Position numbers and translations under genes: made by a program. Below, piece after piece: positions 44,553 to 53,394 of a stretch of 64,000 bases of DNA. The stretch comes from Senimuribacter sp049852125 (lineage in GTDB: Bacteria; Bacillota; Clostridia; Peptostreptococcales; Anaerovoracaceae). The stretch spans positions 1,612,001 through 1,676,000 of the forward strand of contig NZ_CP187532.1 in assembly GCF_049852125.1 (NCBI RefSeq), in the 5' to 3' direction. Below the pieces are notes generated by a model, which was not told the DNA's origin, did no database searches, and worked only from the letters and a program-made list of their open reading frames with translations. The first letter of the stretch is position 1; each line of letters starts with the position of its first letter.

Positions 44553-45293
44553 TTATCTTCCTGCGGTGTGCCCTGATATACCTTTGTATTCAGCCCCCCC
44601 AATCACAAAATTATTTTTGACGTAAAAAAGACACGCGCCAAGGTTATTATCTTGCCCTTGCGTAAAAATGCCGTGGTAATGCTTTTCTGCGGCTATCTCT
44701 CCGGCTTTTTTCAGAAGCGCGCTCGCAACACCCTTTTCACGATAATCGCGATTTACCTTCAAATCGTATAAGTACATGTACTTAAAGAACTGTTCCTGCA
44801 TAATTGCAAGCCCGATACACTTTTCTCCATCATAAGCGCCAATAAAAGTACTGTTTGCTTTCATTGCGTCATAATCATAGTTTTCATCGGGAAAACACAT
44901 TTCGGTACTTTCTTCAAAGAGCTCTGTTGTATAATCCCAAATTTCATTTGTATAGGATGGAATCATTCTGCCGAACAGAGTAAAAGGCTCATTCTTAATA
45001 TTAATATCTGTGCTGTGTTTCGAATCTATGATGCGAACCTCCATTTGGTTGACACCTCCATTTTTTCTCTCTTTTTCTAAATTAGAATCTTCTATCTTAC
45101 GGAATATGACCGTCTGTTTCTTCATTGATATTTTTTCAACCTGATAACCATACGTCAATAATTCCTTTTTATACGTTAAGAACGAATGATCAATGGGCAC
45201 GCCGGCAATTTTCTCGATTTCTTCGAAGGTCAGTGTAAACGACGGCGCGCCGCTTTTCTGCACATACTCCCATAATAGATCATATTTACTCAT
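44553..45293 (-). CDS. GNAT acetyltransferase, streptothricin-acetyltransferase-like, with an N-terminal extra domain
   Basis: 246 residues in two parts. Residues 1-70 (YDLLWEYVQKSG, VPIDHSFLTYKKELLTYGY) are a small DNA- or ligand-binding-like domain often found alone in Firmicutes. From about residue 84 comes a GNAT domain with NEPFTLFGRMIPSY, KVNRDYREKGVASALLKKAG, and TQGQDNNLGACLFYVKNNF. The GNAT part resembles streptothricin acetyltransferases (SatA type), but activity on that drug is not implied. It is 2 bp from the next gene, an acyltransferase of a different fold. Confidence 0.75.
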   Translation of the reverse strand: MSKYDLLWEYVQKSGAPSFTLTFEEIEKIAGVPIDHSFLTYKKELLTYGYQVEKISMKKQTVIFRKIEDSNLEKERKNGGVNQMEVRIIDSKHSTDINIKNEPFTLFGRMIPSYTNEIWDYTTELFEESTEMCFPDENYDYDAMKANSTFIGAYDGEKCIGLAIMQEQFFKYMYLYDLKVNRDYREKGVASALLKKAGEIAAEKHYHGIFTQGQDNNLGACLFYVKNNFVIGGAEYKGISGHTAGR

Positions 45294-45295
45294 TC

Positions 45296-45925
45296 TTATT
45301 TACCTCCCTTCAAGTGGTTGATTTCTTTCTGTACATCTGCTAAAAACTGTGCTGCTTCCATGCCGTCCATCTGCGTATGATGAAACTGAAATGATACTGG
45401 CAGCGTCCGCTTCAGAAACTTTTTTCTGTATTTCCCCCAAATCACGAAAGGATTATTATAAACTCCCGCGTAGATGTTCACTGCGCCGTCAATCTCATGC
45501 TGCGCAAGGGAGGAAGTACCGATTACCATGAAGTCGTCTCCCAGATCATGGGGCATGCCTGTATCACGCACCTGCGCTGTCAGGCGCAGATAATCTTCAT
45601 TGAACCGATCTAAATCTTCCGTATAGGGAATATCGCACGTACTGATGCCTCCATCCTTTGTCGCGACCACTGTGTTCACCGCAAGCCTGTCGAAGGCCAT
45701 CAGTTTTTCTCCCACTGGAAGTAGATAGAATTCCTCTGTCTTTGCCGCTGCCTTCCCGATACACCAGCAAAGGAGCATCGTAAATTTGTATCCTCGTCTT
45801 GCGGAAATCTTCGTAAGCGCTGTCACATCTAAAGTCTTAAACAGCGTTACCATGGGCACCTTCGCCTGCATCCATAAGGAAAAAGCCTCCGCCCGGCGAG
45901 TTTTGTCTGGATCGATTTCTCTCAA
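45296..45925 (-). CDS. Chloramphenicol acetyltransferase-like O-acyltransferase
   Basis: A 209-residue CAT-fold protein. The catalytic histidine motif HHTQMDGMEAAQFL lies near the C-terminus, and the conserved NTVVATKDGG and FVIWGKYRKKF are present. It is of the CatA type, but the typical chloramphenicol-specific residues cannot be judged by eye, and many such genes act on other substrates. Translationally linked to the GNAT gene downstream. Confidence 0.8.
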   Translation of the reverse strand: MREIDPDKTRRAEAFSLWMQAKVPMVTLFKTLDVTALTKISARRGYKFTMLLCWCIGKAAAKTEEFYLLPVGEKLMAFDRLAVNTVVATKDGGISTCDIPYTEDLDRFNEDYLRLTAQVRDTGMPHDLGDDFMVIGTSSLAQHEIDGAVNIYAGVYNNPFVIWGKYRKKFLKRTLPVSFQFHHTQMDGMEAAQFLADVQKEINHLKGGK

Positions 45926-45967
45926 AGTATCCCCTCCTTATCATCATTCAACCGCTATCCTTTATTC

Positions 45968-46507
45968 CTATTTCTGAAACTCCGAATCCGGGTCGCCCAG
46001 CGCTTTCCAGCCAAAACGATACACAGATACGATGATAGAAGTCAGCGTAATCGCCTCGTTCAGCACGCCGCCCCACGAACCCGCAAAGATATCATAGACC
46101 AGCCAACAAGGCGAAGCGCAAAATAAATTCGCAGCGCGAATCAGCTTGGCGTTATTCGTCCAATAAAACACGGTGCTGACAGATGAAGCTGCAAAGGCTA
46201 AAATCGTAACCGGGCCTGCCCAGGTAAAAATCAAAACAATTGCGAAAGCTGCGCAGAATATATAGGCAAGTTCCTTTCTGCGCACCCATTCCCACTGGTT
46301 ATATTTTGTCAGCAAAGCATACCTGAGAATATTCAGTACCATGCTTAAACAGCCGCTGTATGCTTCAAGCAGAAAGAATTGTACGCAAAAAAGCAGCGAT
46401 CCCAAAAGTTGAAATAAATATAACGCCCTGTTAGATTTCAGCTGATAAGAAACAATAAAGGCAATCACGCCGAGAAAGCCGATTGTTTGTATTAAAATAT
46501 CCGCCAT
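45968..46507 (-). CDS. YgjV-family membrane protein
   Basis: A 179-residue protein with five to six transmembrane helices (IGFLGVIAFIVSYQLKSN, LFQLLGSLLFCVQFF, and FCASPCWLVYDIFAGSWGG near the end), matching the YgjV (inner membrane, unknown function) family. The ATG at 46507 follows GGGAGGTG; a longer frame is rejected. Confidence 0.75.
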   Translation of the reverse strand: MADILIQTIGFLGVIAFIVSYQLKSNRALYLFQLLGSLLFCVQFFLLEAYSGCLSMVLNILRYALLTKYNQWEWVRRKELAYIFCAAFAIVLIFTWAGPVTILAFAASSVSTVFYWTNNAKLIRAANLFCASPCWLVYDIFAGSWGGVLNEAITLTSIIVSVYRFGWKALGDPDSEFQK

Positions 46508-46607
46508 AAACCATGCACCTCCCATATTTTATTTATTATAGAGGAAGTATTCTCCACTGTCAATCGGCGGAAATACAGCTCACAAAGTTCCATTTCCAAG
46601 CAACATT

Positions 46608-47768
46608 TTAGAAATCAAAAAAACGCCTTTTCTTTGCAAAGATATAGACAAAAAGATTCAGCGGAATGGTAAGAAGCAGCGCCGGATAGAACCATGTCAA
46701 ATCCAGGTTTCCGTATAAAAATCCGCCAATAACCGGACCCAGGCTCATGCCTAGATCCAGTCCGATATAATAGGTGCTGTTGGCAAGTCCCCGCCGTTCT
46801 TCACCCGCCAGCAAAATGGCTGTAGACTGACACACAGAACACATGATCCCGTATCCGCCTGCCATAAACAGCGCTGCCAAAAACATAAAAATGTTGCTGT
46901 GCATCCATCCCAGAAGCAAAATGCTGGCAAAGGCACAGCAAAGCCCGCCAAAGAAGAACACGTGAAAAGGCAATCTGTCAAACAGATTTTTCATCGCAAA
47001 ACGCAGAATTAGCAAGATTATCGCATACAGCGGAAAGAACAGGCTGACCGACACATGGAGACTGCGCTCCTCCACATAGGTTACCAGAAAGGACTGGGTC
47101 GCGCAATACGGAATCGCAAACAGCATAATCATCATGGCAATCGGGATCACTTTCCGATCCGCAATCTGCAGGTTTCCTCTCTTTTTTTCTGCAGCATTTT
47201 CCTGACGTTGCAATCTCGGCTGCCCTTTGTCCTTGACAAATTGGATCGTCACAGCAACAGCGACAGAACATGCCAGCGCGATGAGGAATGCCGCTCTATA
47301 GCCTATGATCTGGTATACACTTACGCCGATTGCCGGCGCTGCCGCCATTGCCAGTGCATTCATCATACCGTAAAATCCCATGCCCGACCCAATTTTCTCT
47401 TTTGGAAGCAGGTTGGACATCCAGGTGGACAGGCAGACAGAACAACAGGCAAATCCTACGCCGTTGACAATGCGAGCCGCAAAAATAACGCCTGGATTGG
47501 GCGCGAAAACATATCCTAGGCATGCCAATGTCATCAGAACTGCGCCGATGAAAGTCACTTTATATTTACTGCACCGATCCGCAAGATTTCCCACAGAGGG
47601 TCTGCAGAACAAAGCGCACAAATTCATCAAGCCGCCAATCATGCCCATGAGTGCCGCTGAAGCGCCTATGCTTCCAGAAAATCCCGTAATCAGAGGTGTT
47701 ATCAGCATAGGGCTTGCCATATAGAAAAAGCTGGCAGCCAGTATTAAAACAATATCTTTCGTAAGCAT
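46608..47768 (-). CDS. Major facilitator superfamily transporter
   Basis: A 386-residue protein with about twelve helices. MFS motif A is seen as GNLADRCSKYKVT between helices 2 and 3, and LLPKEKIGSGMGFYGMMNAL matches the drug-exporter-like half. It is probably an efflux permease; the substrate is unknown. It is 6 bp downstream of the acetoacetate-decarboxylase-like gene. Confidence 0.87.
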   Translation of the reverse strand: MLTKDIVLILAASFFYMASPMLITPLITGFSGSIGASAALMGMIGGLMNLCALFCRPSVGNLADRCSKYKVTFIGAVLMTLACLGYVFAPNPGVIFAARIVNGVGFACCSVCLSTWMSNLLPKEKIGSGMGFYGMMNALAMAAAPAIGVSVYQIIGYRAAFLIALACSVAVAVTIQFVKDKGQPRLQRQENAAEKKRGNLQIADRKVIPIAMMIMLFAIPYCATQSFLVTYVEERSLHVSVSLFFPLYAIILLILRFAMKNLFDRLPFHVFFFGGLCCAFASILLLGWMHSNIFMFLAALFMAGGYGIMCSVCQSTAILLAGEERRGLANSTYYIGLDLGMSLGPVIGGFLYGNLDLTWFYPALLLTIPLNLFVYIFAKKRRFFDF

Positions 47769-47774
47769 TTGCGA

Positions 47775-48371
47775 TCAAATCTCCTCACGCTGAAATTTTA
47801 CAGTATAAGTTCCAAGCACCTGCCTGCAGGCAATTGCTGCCGCTTCGGGTGCAGAAAATGGCTGTTTTTCGTAGTCTATGACTGGTTCTGTCGCAAATGC
47901 AGGCAGTGTCTTTCCAAGACTTTTTCCCCGCGCGTCCCCTTCATGAAAGTTCCATGCAAAGGTGCAGTCGCAAAATTCCTTTTGACTTACGATTACATCA
48001 GGCGGCTGCAAAAGATATCCCTCCTCTGCCGCAAAAAAACAGCCCTGGTTCTCTTTCTCTGCAGGACAGCCGCCAGTGATTCCCACTGCCTTATACGAGA
48101 TGCTCAGAAACGGCGCTGTAAATGTAGCCGTTTTTCCGTCCCGTGCAAAAGAAATTCCATCCCGCTTACTGCTCCAATTTGCAATGTTAATCCACCCTCT
48201 CACATCGCCGCGGAACACAGGGGTATTCAGTTCCAGATAAGCATCCTGCCCATCTCTGATTTCTGCATTGATGCGCAACACCGGGCGAAGTGAAGTGAAT
48301 CCCTCCGGCAGCATCGCCCGCAGCCGGTCCTGTTCTACTTCATATGCCATCACGAATTGTTCAATTCTCAT
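47775..48371 (-). CDS. Acetoacetate decarboxylase-like / DUF2071-like protein of unknown function
   Basis: A 198-residue soluble protein of strands with AMLPEGFTSLRPVLRINAEI and LELNTPVFRGDVRGWINIAN. The overall pattern resembles the ADC-like superfamily, but I see no clear catalytic lysine environment, so no reaction is claimed. It is paired with the MFS gene. Confidence 0.55.
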   Translation of the reverse strand: MRIEQFVMAYEVEQDRLRAMLPEGFTSLRPVLRINAEIRDGQDAYLELNTPVFRGDVRGWINIANWSSKRDGISFARDGKTATFTAPFLSISYKAVGITGGCPAEKENQGCFFAAEEGYLLQPPDVIVSQKEFCDCTFAWNFHEGDARGKSLGKTLPAFATEPVIDYEKQPFSAPEAAAIACRQVLGTYTVKFQREEI

Positions 48372-48441
48372 CTTTTTTCTCGCCTCCCACTTTTATTCTC
48401 TGAAGACATGCAGGCTTCCGCGTATCCACCTGAAGCTTTGC

Positions 48442-48909
48442 TTACTTTAACCTGATTTCATAATATCTTGCAAAATGCACTGCAAACAAAATCAGCCCGA
48501 CCACGGCAATGATAAGTCCAACGCCCGTACCGTTGTTTTCAGGGTAATAATAGTTGATTGCCAAATGAACGGGAAATAGCAGCAAGGCGATTGCAAGCCA
48601 TAGCCGTTCTATTCTTGCTAAGCTTTTCTGTGCCCTTTCCTGTTTGCGCTGTAGTATAACCAGGTTTTCCTCTGCTTTTTTCCGATATTGCTTTTCTTCC
48701 ATTCTTTCTCCGGAGAGCAGTTCGTTGACCGTGATATCCAGAATCTCACATAATTCCAACATGATCGAGGCATCCGGACAGCTTTTGCCCGTTTCCCATT
48801 TCGAAACTGCCCGATTGGTGATATGCAGTTTTTCCGCTAACTGCAACTGCGTAAGATTCTTTTCTTTACGACAGGCAGCAATAAATGTCCCCATTGTTTC
48901 TAAATTCAT
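48442..48909 (-). CDS. Xre-family regulator with membrane tail
   Basis: In 155 residues, an N-terminal helix-turn-helix (KNLTQLQLAEKLHITNRAVSKWETGKS) followed by a coiled coil (KQYRKKAEENLVILQRKQER) and two C-terminal transmembrane helices (WLAIALLLFPVHLAI and GVGLIIAVVGLILFAV). Membrane-tethered Xre proteins of this build are common in Firmicutes. Array 2 lies in its upstream region. Confidence 0.85.
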   Translation of the reverse strand: MNLETMGTFIAACRKEKNLTQLQLAEKLHITNRAVSKWETGKSCPDASIMLELCEILDITVNELLSGERMEEKQYRKKAEENLVILQRKQERAQKSLARIERLWLAIALLLFPVHLAINYYYPENNGTGVGLIIAVVGLILFAVHFARYYEIRLK

Positions 48910-49134
48910 ATTGTGACCTCCTGATTCTCAAGTATACACGACTGCTCGCTTTCAGAAAAGGAACTATCAGTAGACCTCGGCGCATTCCACTGCCAGTTGA
49001 CCCAAAATTCAGCAGATGTAACCGCAACCAGCCGATCAAAACGCCGTTTCAAGCATTCAGGCATTTTCATATCTATCATGTGTCTTGATAAATATACGAA
49101 AAGAACGCTGAATTTGTCGCTGAAGTTCATCTTT

Positions 49135-49453
49135 TGACACTTTGCCGGACAAACAACGCGGATTGTGTCACTTTTAAAATTTGTGTTCTCGTAAATCTGA
49201 CACTTTCATGGATTTTTTTCACTAAAAGTGTCAAAAAATATCTAGAAATATTACATACTCGGATTAAACACAAACTATAATTCACCTATTTTTTGTAAGC
49301 TTTTAACCTCTCACAACCATTTATATACGCAAATTCTTCTCTGAGAGCAGGAATCTGACACTTCCCTTTAAATTAGGTCATTTAGTGTCAATTTTTCAAA
49401 AACCAAAAAAAAGAATCTGACACTTTGCTCCTTAAAATTTACTGATTGTGTCA
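49135..49453. repeat. Array of inverted TGACAC/GTGTCA half-sites (array 2)
   Basis: Eight half-sites in strict alternation: TGACAC at 49135, 49198, 49356 and 49418; GTGTCA at 49165, 49228, 49385 and 49448. Each TGACAC to the next GTGTCA is 30, 30, 29 and 30 bp. The flanks of the first word agree further (AATCTGACACTT in three of four). From the left the pattern is 0/30/63/93, and from the right 0/30/63/92, so the array is inverted-symmetric, with about 120 bp between the two end pairs. The stretch 48910-49558 holds nothing else I can support. Confidence 0.85.
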
Positions 49454-49558
49454 AAATCCATACGCACAGCAATTCTAGACTTTTTGAAACTTTTCAAGAA
49501 CAATAAAACTGACCGCGTGATGCCCATTAACAGTTGATTATACAGCACTCCAGCAACG

Positions 49559-50011
49559 CTACTTTCTCTTTTCCATCGTATAATTGGTCAGCGCGACGCC
49601 TTTGCGCACCACCTGATTTTCTGAAATCACGCGATACCCTCTTTTTTCAAAGAAGCCTTTTGCTGTAATGGATGCATGGGTTGTAATCGTTAAGGCTTCT
49701 GTGGCTGACTCCAGCACGTCACACAGCATAGACGCAACGCCCTTCCTTTGATAATCTTTATGGACATAAAGCCTGTCCAGATAGCCATCTGCCGCGATAT
49801 CGCCGAATCCGACGATGCCGTTTCCATCTATGCAGACAACCGTTTCATGCGCTTGAAAAGACAAATTCCAACGATCGAGATCAATCTCTTTGCTCGCCCA
49901 AGCATCTATTTGGTTTTCCGTATAATCCTTTCGGTTAATCGAATGCACTGTTTCGTAAAACAATTCTGCCAGTGCACTGCAGTCTGACGCCTGATAAGAC
50001 CTGATTCTCAT
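49559..50011 (-). CDS. GNAT N-acetyltransferase (YafP-like)
   Basis: A 150-residue GNAT: CSALAELFYETVHSINRKDY at the start, DRLYVHKDYQRKGVASMLCDV for acetyl-CoA binding, and ASITAKGFFEKRGYRV. YafP-like members have been tied to stress, but the substrate is open. It overlaps the VOC gene by 4 bp. Confidence 0.85.
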   Translation of the reverse strand: MRIRSYQASDCSALAELFYETVHSINRKDYTENQIDAWASKEIDLDRWNLSFQAHETVVCIDGNGIVGFGDIAADGYLDRLYVHKDYQRKGVASMLCDVLESATEALTITTHASITAKGFFEKRGYRVISENQVVRKGVALTNYTMEKRK

Positions 50012-50478
50012 TCTGTCAATTCACCCAAACTTTCATATACATACGTCAGTGGCACATCCATTCGCCCTGCAATCTGCTGCGGCGTCATCCCTTCTGTCAG
50101 AAATCGCTTGCAGACTGCCTGCATATTCTCCCCGACTTCAATGATGTGTTGATCCGGGTCATAAAAGCGAACAACACGCTGTCCCCACCTATGCTCTTTT
50201 ATGTCATGTACATATTGCAATGCAAAATCTTTCAATCTCTCTGCAAAATCATCGAAATCGTCTTCTTCAAAATACATTTCGGCATTATTAGCGCCAAAGG
50301 ACACTTTTTTTGTTTCAATAAAAGTCTCCCAGCTTTCTAAGGTTTGCAGACAAAGTCCGCCCGTCAGGGTTTTGTTTGCGCCGAAATCCAAAATGACATC
50401 AAGTCCTAGCACTTTTTGATAAAACTGTACGGATCTGTCCATATCTGTTACAACAAGCATTGGATTTTTAATCTTCAT
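50008..50478 (-). CDS. VOC-superfamily (glyoxalase/bleomycin-resistance fold) protein
   Basis: 156 residues from the ATG at 50478, which has AGGAGG upstream; an in-frame extension to 50529 is rejected. VOC core: NPMLVVTDMDRSVQFYQKVLG and GQRVVRFYDPDQHIIEVGE, with a metal-binding-type glutamate at the end. A C-terminal helical tail (FLTEGMTPQQIAGRMDVPLT) is a frequent extra in Firmicute members. Substrate unknown. Confidence 0.82.
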   Translation of the reverse strand: MKIKNPMLVVTDMDRSVQFYQKVLGLDVILDFGANKTLTGGLCLQTLESWETFIETKKVSFGANNAEMYFEEDDFDDFAERLKDFALQYVHDIKEHRWGQRVVRFYDPDQHIIEVGENMQAVCKRFLTEGMTPQQIAGRMDVPLTYVYESLGELTE

Positions 50479-51103
50479 CCTCGTAACCTCCTGTATTTTT
50501 TGATGCTTTCGCAAAATACAATATATCAAATTCTTTTACCTGCTCGCGGTTTCGCGCATCGTCATAAATATCCGACTCATAATACGCGCCACCTTCTGCA
50601 CCTGCCAAATAGCCTGGTATCAATTCCATACCCATAAACGCCGGATAATTATATCCATTGCAATCCGTAATGCCCCATGAGGAAGCCTCTTTAAATCCAA
50701 ACTGCGGATAATACTCTGGTCTGCCAAAAAACAAAATCGCTCCAAAGCCTAACGCCTTCGCTTTCTCAATCATGTGGTGCATAAGCGCTTTTCCGACACC
50801 CTGTCTTTGATACGCCGGCAAGACGCTGATAGGACCAAAGTTTAAGACAGAAATACGACCTGCAGACGTTTTTACTTCGGCTCTACTGCAAATGATATGA
50901 CCGACTACCACGCCGTTTACCTCTGCAACAAAACTAAGTTCCGGTATCCCGTCTTTCTTCCGCAGCGCATGTACCATCCAGTGTTCAAACGGACAGCCGA
51001 TGCCCCCCTGTTCGATTCTTCCCGGATATGAAAACGCCATTCTGGTAATCTCCTCAACTCTGCGGTAATCCTTTTCCTGTTCAGTTCTGATTACGATGTT
51101 CAT
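50468..51103 (-). CDS. GNAT N-acetyltransferase
   Basis: A 211-residue GNAT of the YhbS type, with FGPISVLPAYQRQGVGKALM as the acetyl-CoA loop and FFGRPEYYPQFGF later. The last 11 bp overlap the VOC gene, and its first 23 bp overlap the Nudix gene. It is one of a run of five tightly linked small genes (VOC, two GNATs, Nudix, membrane protein). Confidence 0.85.
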   Translation of the reverse strand: MNIVIRTEQEKDYRRVEEITRMAFSYPGRIEQGGIGCPFEHWMVHALRKKDGIPELSFVAEVNGVVVGHIICSRAEVKTSAGRISVLNFGPISVLPAYQRQGVGKALMHHMIEKAKALGFGAILFFGRPEYYPQFGFKEASSWGITDCNGYNYPAFMGMELIPGYLAGAEGGAYYESDIYDDARNREQVKEFDILYFAKASKNTGGYEDED

Positions 51104-51542
51104 CTAAAATTCCTTTCTGTACGCGCCGCTGTATCTCTGCAATGAGCAGAGGCTGTATCTCCGGATACGTCCAGACCTGCGGCAGCTGATCAAACAGCTG
51201 AATTCGTTCCATCTCACTGTGCAGTTCTCTGCTGAATTCCATTATTTCTGCGTAATACAGCATCCCGTACAATTCTTCACCGGTTTCATTGACTCTGTTT
51301 TTCCCGATGACGGAATACACGCATACAGGTTCAATGGAAAACTGAATTGCTCCAGTTTCCTCCATCAGTTCTCTCTTTGCAGCCTGCAAAATAGTTTCTC
51401 CTTGTTCTCTGTGCCCGCCGGGAATTTCATAAGTATCTCGCTCTTTATGCTTGCAAAACACCCACTTATCCTCTGCCTTTGCAGCAATCACCGCAAATTT
51501 TAGCCGTTTATCCTCAACGCTTTCATAAAAATTTACTTTCAT
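51081..51542 (-). CDS. Nudix hydrolase
   Basis: A 153-residue pyrophosphohydrolase with the complete Nudix box GGHREQGETILQAAKRELMEETGA (in two parts: GGHREQGETILQ and AAKRELMEETGA). It likely acts on a nucleoside diphosphate derivative, but the compound is not known. It overlaps the GNAT gene downstream by 23 bp and the membrane-protein gene upstream by 4 bp. Confidence 0.88.
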   Translation of the reverse strand: MKVNFYESVEDKRLKFAVIAAKAEDKWVFCKHKERDTYEIPGGHREQGETILQAAKRELMEETGAIQFSIEPVCVYSVIGKNRVNETGEELYGMLYYAEIMEFSRELHSEMERIQLFDQLPQVWTYPEIQPLLIAEIQRRVQKGILDEHRNQN

Positions 51543-52009
51543 TTGATTTCCTTCCTGTGTCCAAGGTGAATGCCGATATGTCCGACTGCAAGAATCAAAA
51601 CTGCAGCCAGCAAGAATATGTTTCTCCCATAGAGCGCTAAAAGCAAAAATGCCAGAACTGGCAATGTCGCCCCGGCTACCGGAATGCCAAGCAGACTGCT
51701 GTAAAAGTCCTCCATCCTTTGACGGCTCCTAAAATACCGAATCCAAAAAACTTCATATAATATCATGCAAAGAAAGGCTGCCGCAAGAATGTATGTCCTG
51801 CCTGTTATCGTACCAATATTAAAATCTGTAAAGATTAGCGCGCAGCAGGTCACCAGCACCTCTCCAATCCGCTCAAAAATCAGCAGAATCCTATTCTCAT
51901 TGACAACATACCGGTCATAACCCGCCGGTTTATACCTGCTCCAAATCACATTAGGTACTAACAGCAACAGTAAAAAAATAAGACCGATATAAGAAAAACC
52001 TAACGACAT
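51539..52009 (-). CDS. Small integral membrane protein, function unknown
   Basis: A 156-residue protein with four to five transmembrane helices (FSYIGLIFLLLLLVPNVIWS at the start, FLLLALYGRNIFLLAAVLIL near the end). First of the train that runs into the Nudix gene. I recognise no family. Confidence 0.65.
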   Translation of the reverse strand: MSLGFSYIGLIFLLLLLVPNVIWSRYKPAGYDRYVVNENRILLIFERIGEVLVTCCALIFTDFNIGTITGRTYILAAAFLCMILYEVFWIRYFRSRQRMEDFYSSLLGIPVAGATLPVLAFLLLALYGRNIFLLAAVLILAVGHIGIHLGHRKEIK

Positions 52010-52081
52010 GAAACCCCTCCCCTTTGCCTATTAATTATATCATAAATTTCTAGCGCCATGTAATGTGTTTTGCAGAAATCT

Positions 52082-52378
52082 TCAATTTATAACAACATGC
52101 TCCGGAGATAAGAAAAGAAATATCGCAAGCCAGACAAGTAGATAAAGCTCCAGAGGAAAGAAAGCCATAATTCCTCCCAGAACATAAAAAGCACGAAATC
52201 TCATGTGCTTCTTTTTTCTCTGCCTGCCAATGCACACAAGTGCAATTCCAAGCAGCGATACCAGAATAGGAAAACAAAGAAACAGAAAGAACTCTATACC
52301 ACATAAATCAATCATGAAAAAAACAATCAGTATGGATACTGCCAATAATAGCCCAATTAAGAATTTTTTGTGTTCCAT
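52082..52378 (-). CDS. Small membrane protein, function unknown
   Basis: 98 residues, three helices (FLIGLLLAVSILIVFFMIDL; FFLFLCFPILVSLLGIALVC; FFPLELYLLVWLAIFLFL), a basic loop RQRKKKHMRFR between them. AGGAGGTAAGA stands before the ATG, which supports translation. No family recognised. Confidence 0.6.
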   Translation of the reverse strand: MEHKKFLIGLLLAVSILIVFFMIDLCGIEFFLFLCFPILVSLLGIALVCIGRQRKKKHMRFRAFYVLGGIMAFFPLELYLLVWLAIFLFLSPEHVVIN

Positions 52379-52531
52379 TCTTACCTCCTCTCAAAAATGA
52401 TAGTTCTTTACTTCATTATATTATATAATGTCAATTTTAACAATGGGCGAATCGTAGAGTTTTCATTTAAACAGTTCCTATTAGCCACCAGTATAACACA
52501 AATTCCTAATACCATGTGAAGTTCTATCATA

Positions 52532-52570
52532 GAAAAAGGAACCTGCCAACACCTGACAAGTTCCTATTTT
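52532..52570 (-). terminator. Terminator of the prephenate-dehydratase-like gene
   Basis: AGGAAC / GTTCCT with inner pairing; the minus strand continues into TTTTTC. Confidence 0.65.
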
Positions 52571-52582
52571 CATGCATTTAAT

Positions 52583-53155
52583 TTATTTGATCTTAACCAA
52601 AGAAAAAGTAGTTCCGTTGTGTTCCAAATCCTCAACATCCGCTTTTAATAGTATCAGATTGTTTTCAAGACCCGCATTCATGCTGCAAAGTACTGCCGTA
52701 TCTCGACTCAATTCTCCCATACTCAGCGATCTGGCTGCAAAAGCCGTATCCTGTACCTGCATATGCTCCGCGCCTGGAAACAGCATTCTCACATTCTTCT
52801 CGCATTCCCGCAGTGCTTCCGGATGCGACGCAATAATCTTAATCTCCTCCTCTTTCACATCGGCGTCCTTTACAAACAGGCAATGATGAATGTCAAAGCT
52901 GACAGAATCCAGAATATCCAGTCCCACATCCTTTGTAGCATTCTTCGTTTCCATGACTTCGCCAGCAACGTCTGTGCTAAACGCCATAACGCCATAATCT
53001 ATCTCTTTATTTTGCAAAGCTTTTACAACATTCACCGATGAAAGCAGCGGACGCAGTGTCAGCGTGTCAAAATTCAACTCCACAGCAAGCATTCTGGCAG
53101 CTCTGTGATTGTTGCTGTTCTCGATACCCTGATAACCAATTACAATATTTTTCAT
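52583..53155 (-). CDS. Prephenate-dehydratase-like domain protein
   Basis: A 190-residue protein with a stand-alone periplasmic-binding-like PDT fold. Seen are IENSNNHRAARML at the start, FDIHHCLFVKDADV, ASHPEALRECEKN, TAFAARSLSMG, and NGTTFSLVKI near the end, all matching PheA/PDT blocks. The ACT (phenylalanine-sensing) domain is absent. The catalytic threonine block of true PDTs (a T-R/K-F motif) is altered to TTFSLV, so activity is doubtful. It has GGAGG upstream. Confidence 0.65.
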   Translation of the reverse strand: MKNIVIGYQGIENSNNHRAARMLAVELNFDTLTLRPLLSSVNVVKALQNKEIDYGVMAFSTDVAGEVMETKNATKDVGLDILDSVSFDIHHCLFVKDADVKEEEIKIIASHPEALRECEKNVRMLFPGAEHMQVQDTAFAARSLSMGELSRDTAVLCSMNAGLENNLILLKADVEDLEHNGTTFSLVKIK

Positions 53156-53158
53156 CTG

Positions 53159-53321
53159 TTATCCCTCCAATTTTTTCTTTCCGTATTTCACCATACTGCC
53201 GTCCCACTGCTTTTCGCTGCGGCAGATAATCAAATTTGCTACCGTATTTCCGAACGTGTTCTGCGTCGTTAAAGCAAGTGATTCTGTAGGCGAACTTCCG
53301 GTGATAGATGTTAAATAATTT
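53159..53321 (-). pseudogene. Short coding-like remnant ahead of the PDT-like gene
   Basis: A 53-codon minus-strand frame reads NYLTSITGSSPTESLALTTQ, then NTFGNTVANLIICRSEKQW and ends MVKYGKKKLEG-stop. It has no start and follows a stop directly, so it looks like the C-terminal remnant of a gene. The stop is 4 bp before the PDT-like start, whose Shine-Dalgarno lies inside it. I do not recognise the family. Confidence 0.4.
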
Positions 53322-53323
53322 CA

Positions 53324-53386
53324 AAAAAAAGAACCACGCTACGAAAAATACCCGTCTCATGGCTCTCTGTTCTTTCTGTGGTTCTA
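53324..53386 (-). terminator. Terminator of the PD-(D/E)XK gene
   Basis: Minus-strand AGAACCAC and GTGGTTCT pair across a 47-base loop and are followed by eight T. Confidence 0.6.
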
Positions 53387-53394
53387 CTTCATAT

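Noticed and set aside
48906..49130. 74-codon minus-strand frame starting MNFSDKF
   Set aside because: No family likeness, no good ribosome binding site, and it lies across the upstream region of the Xre gene; most likely chance.
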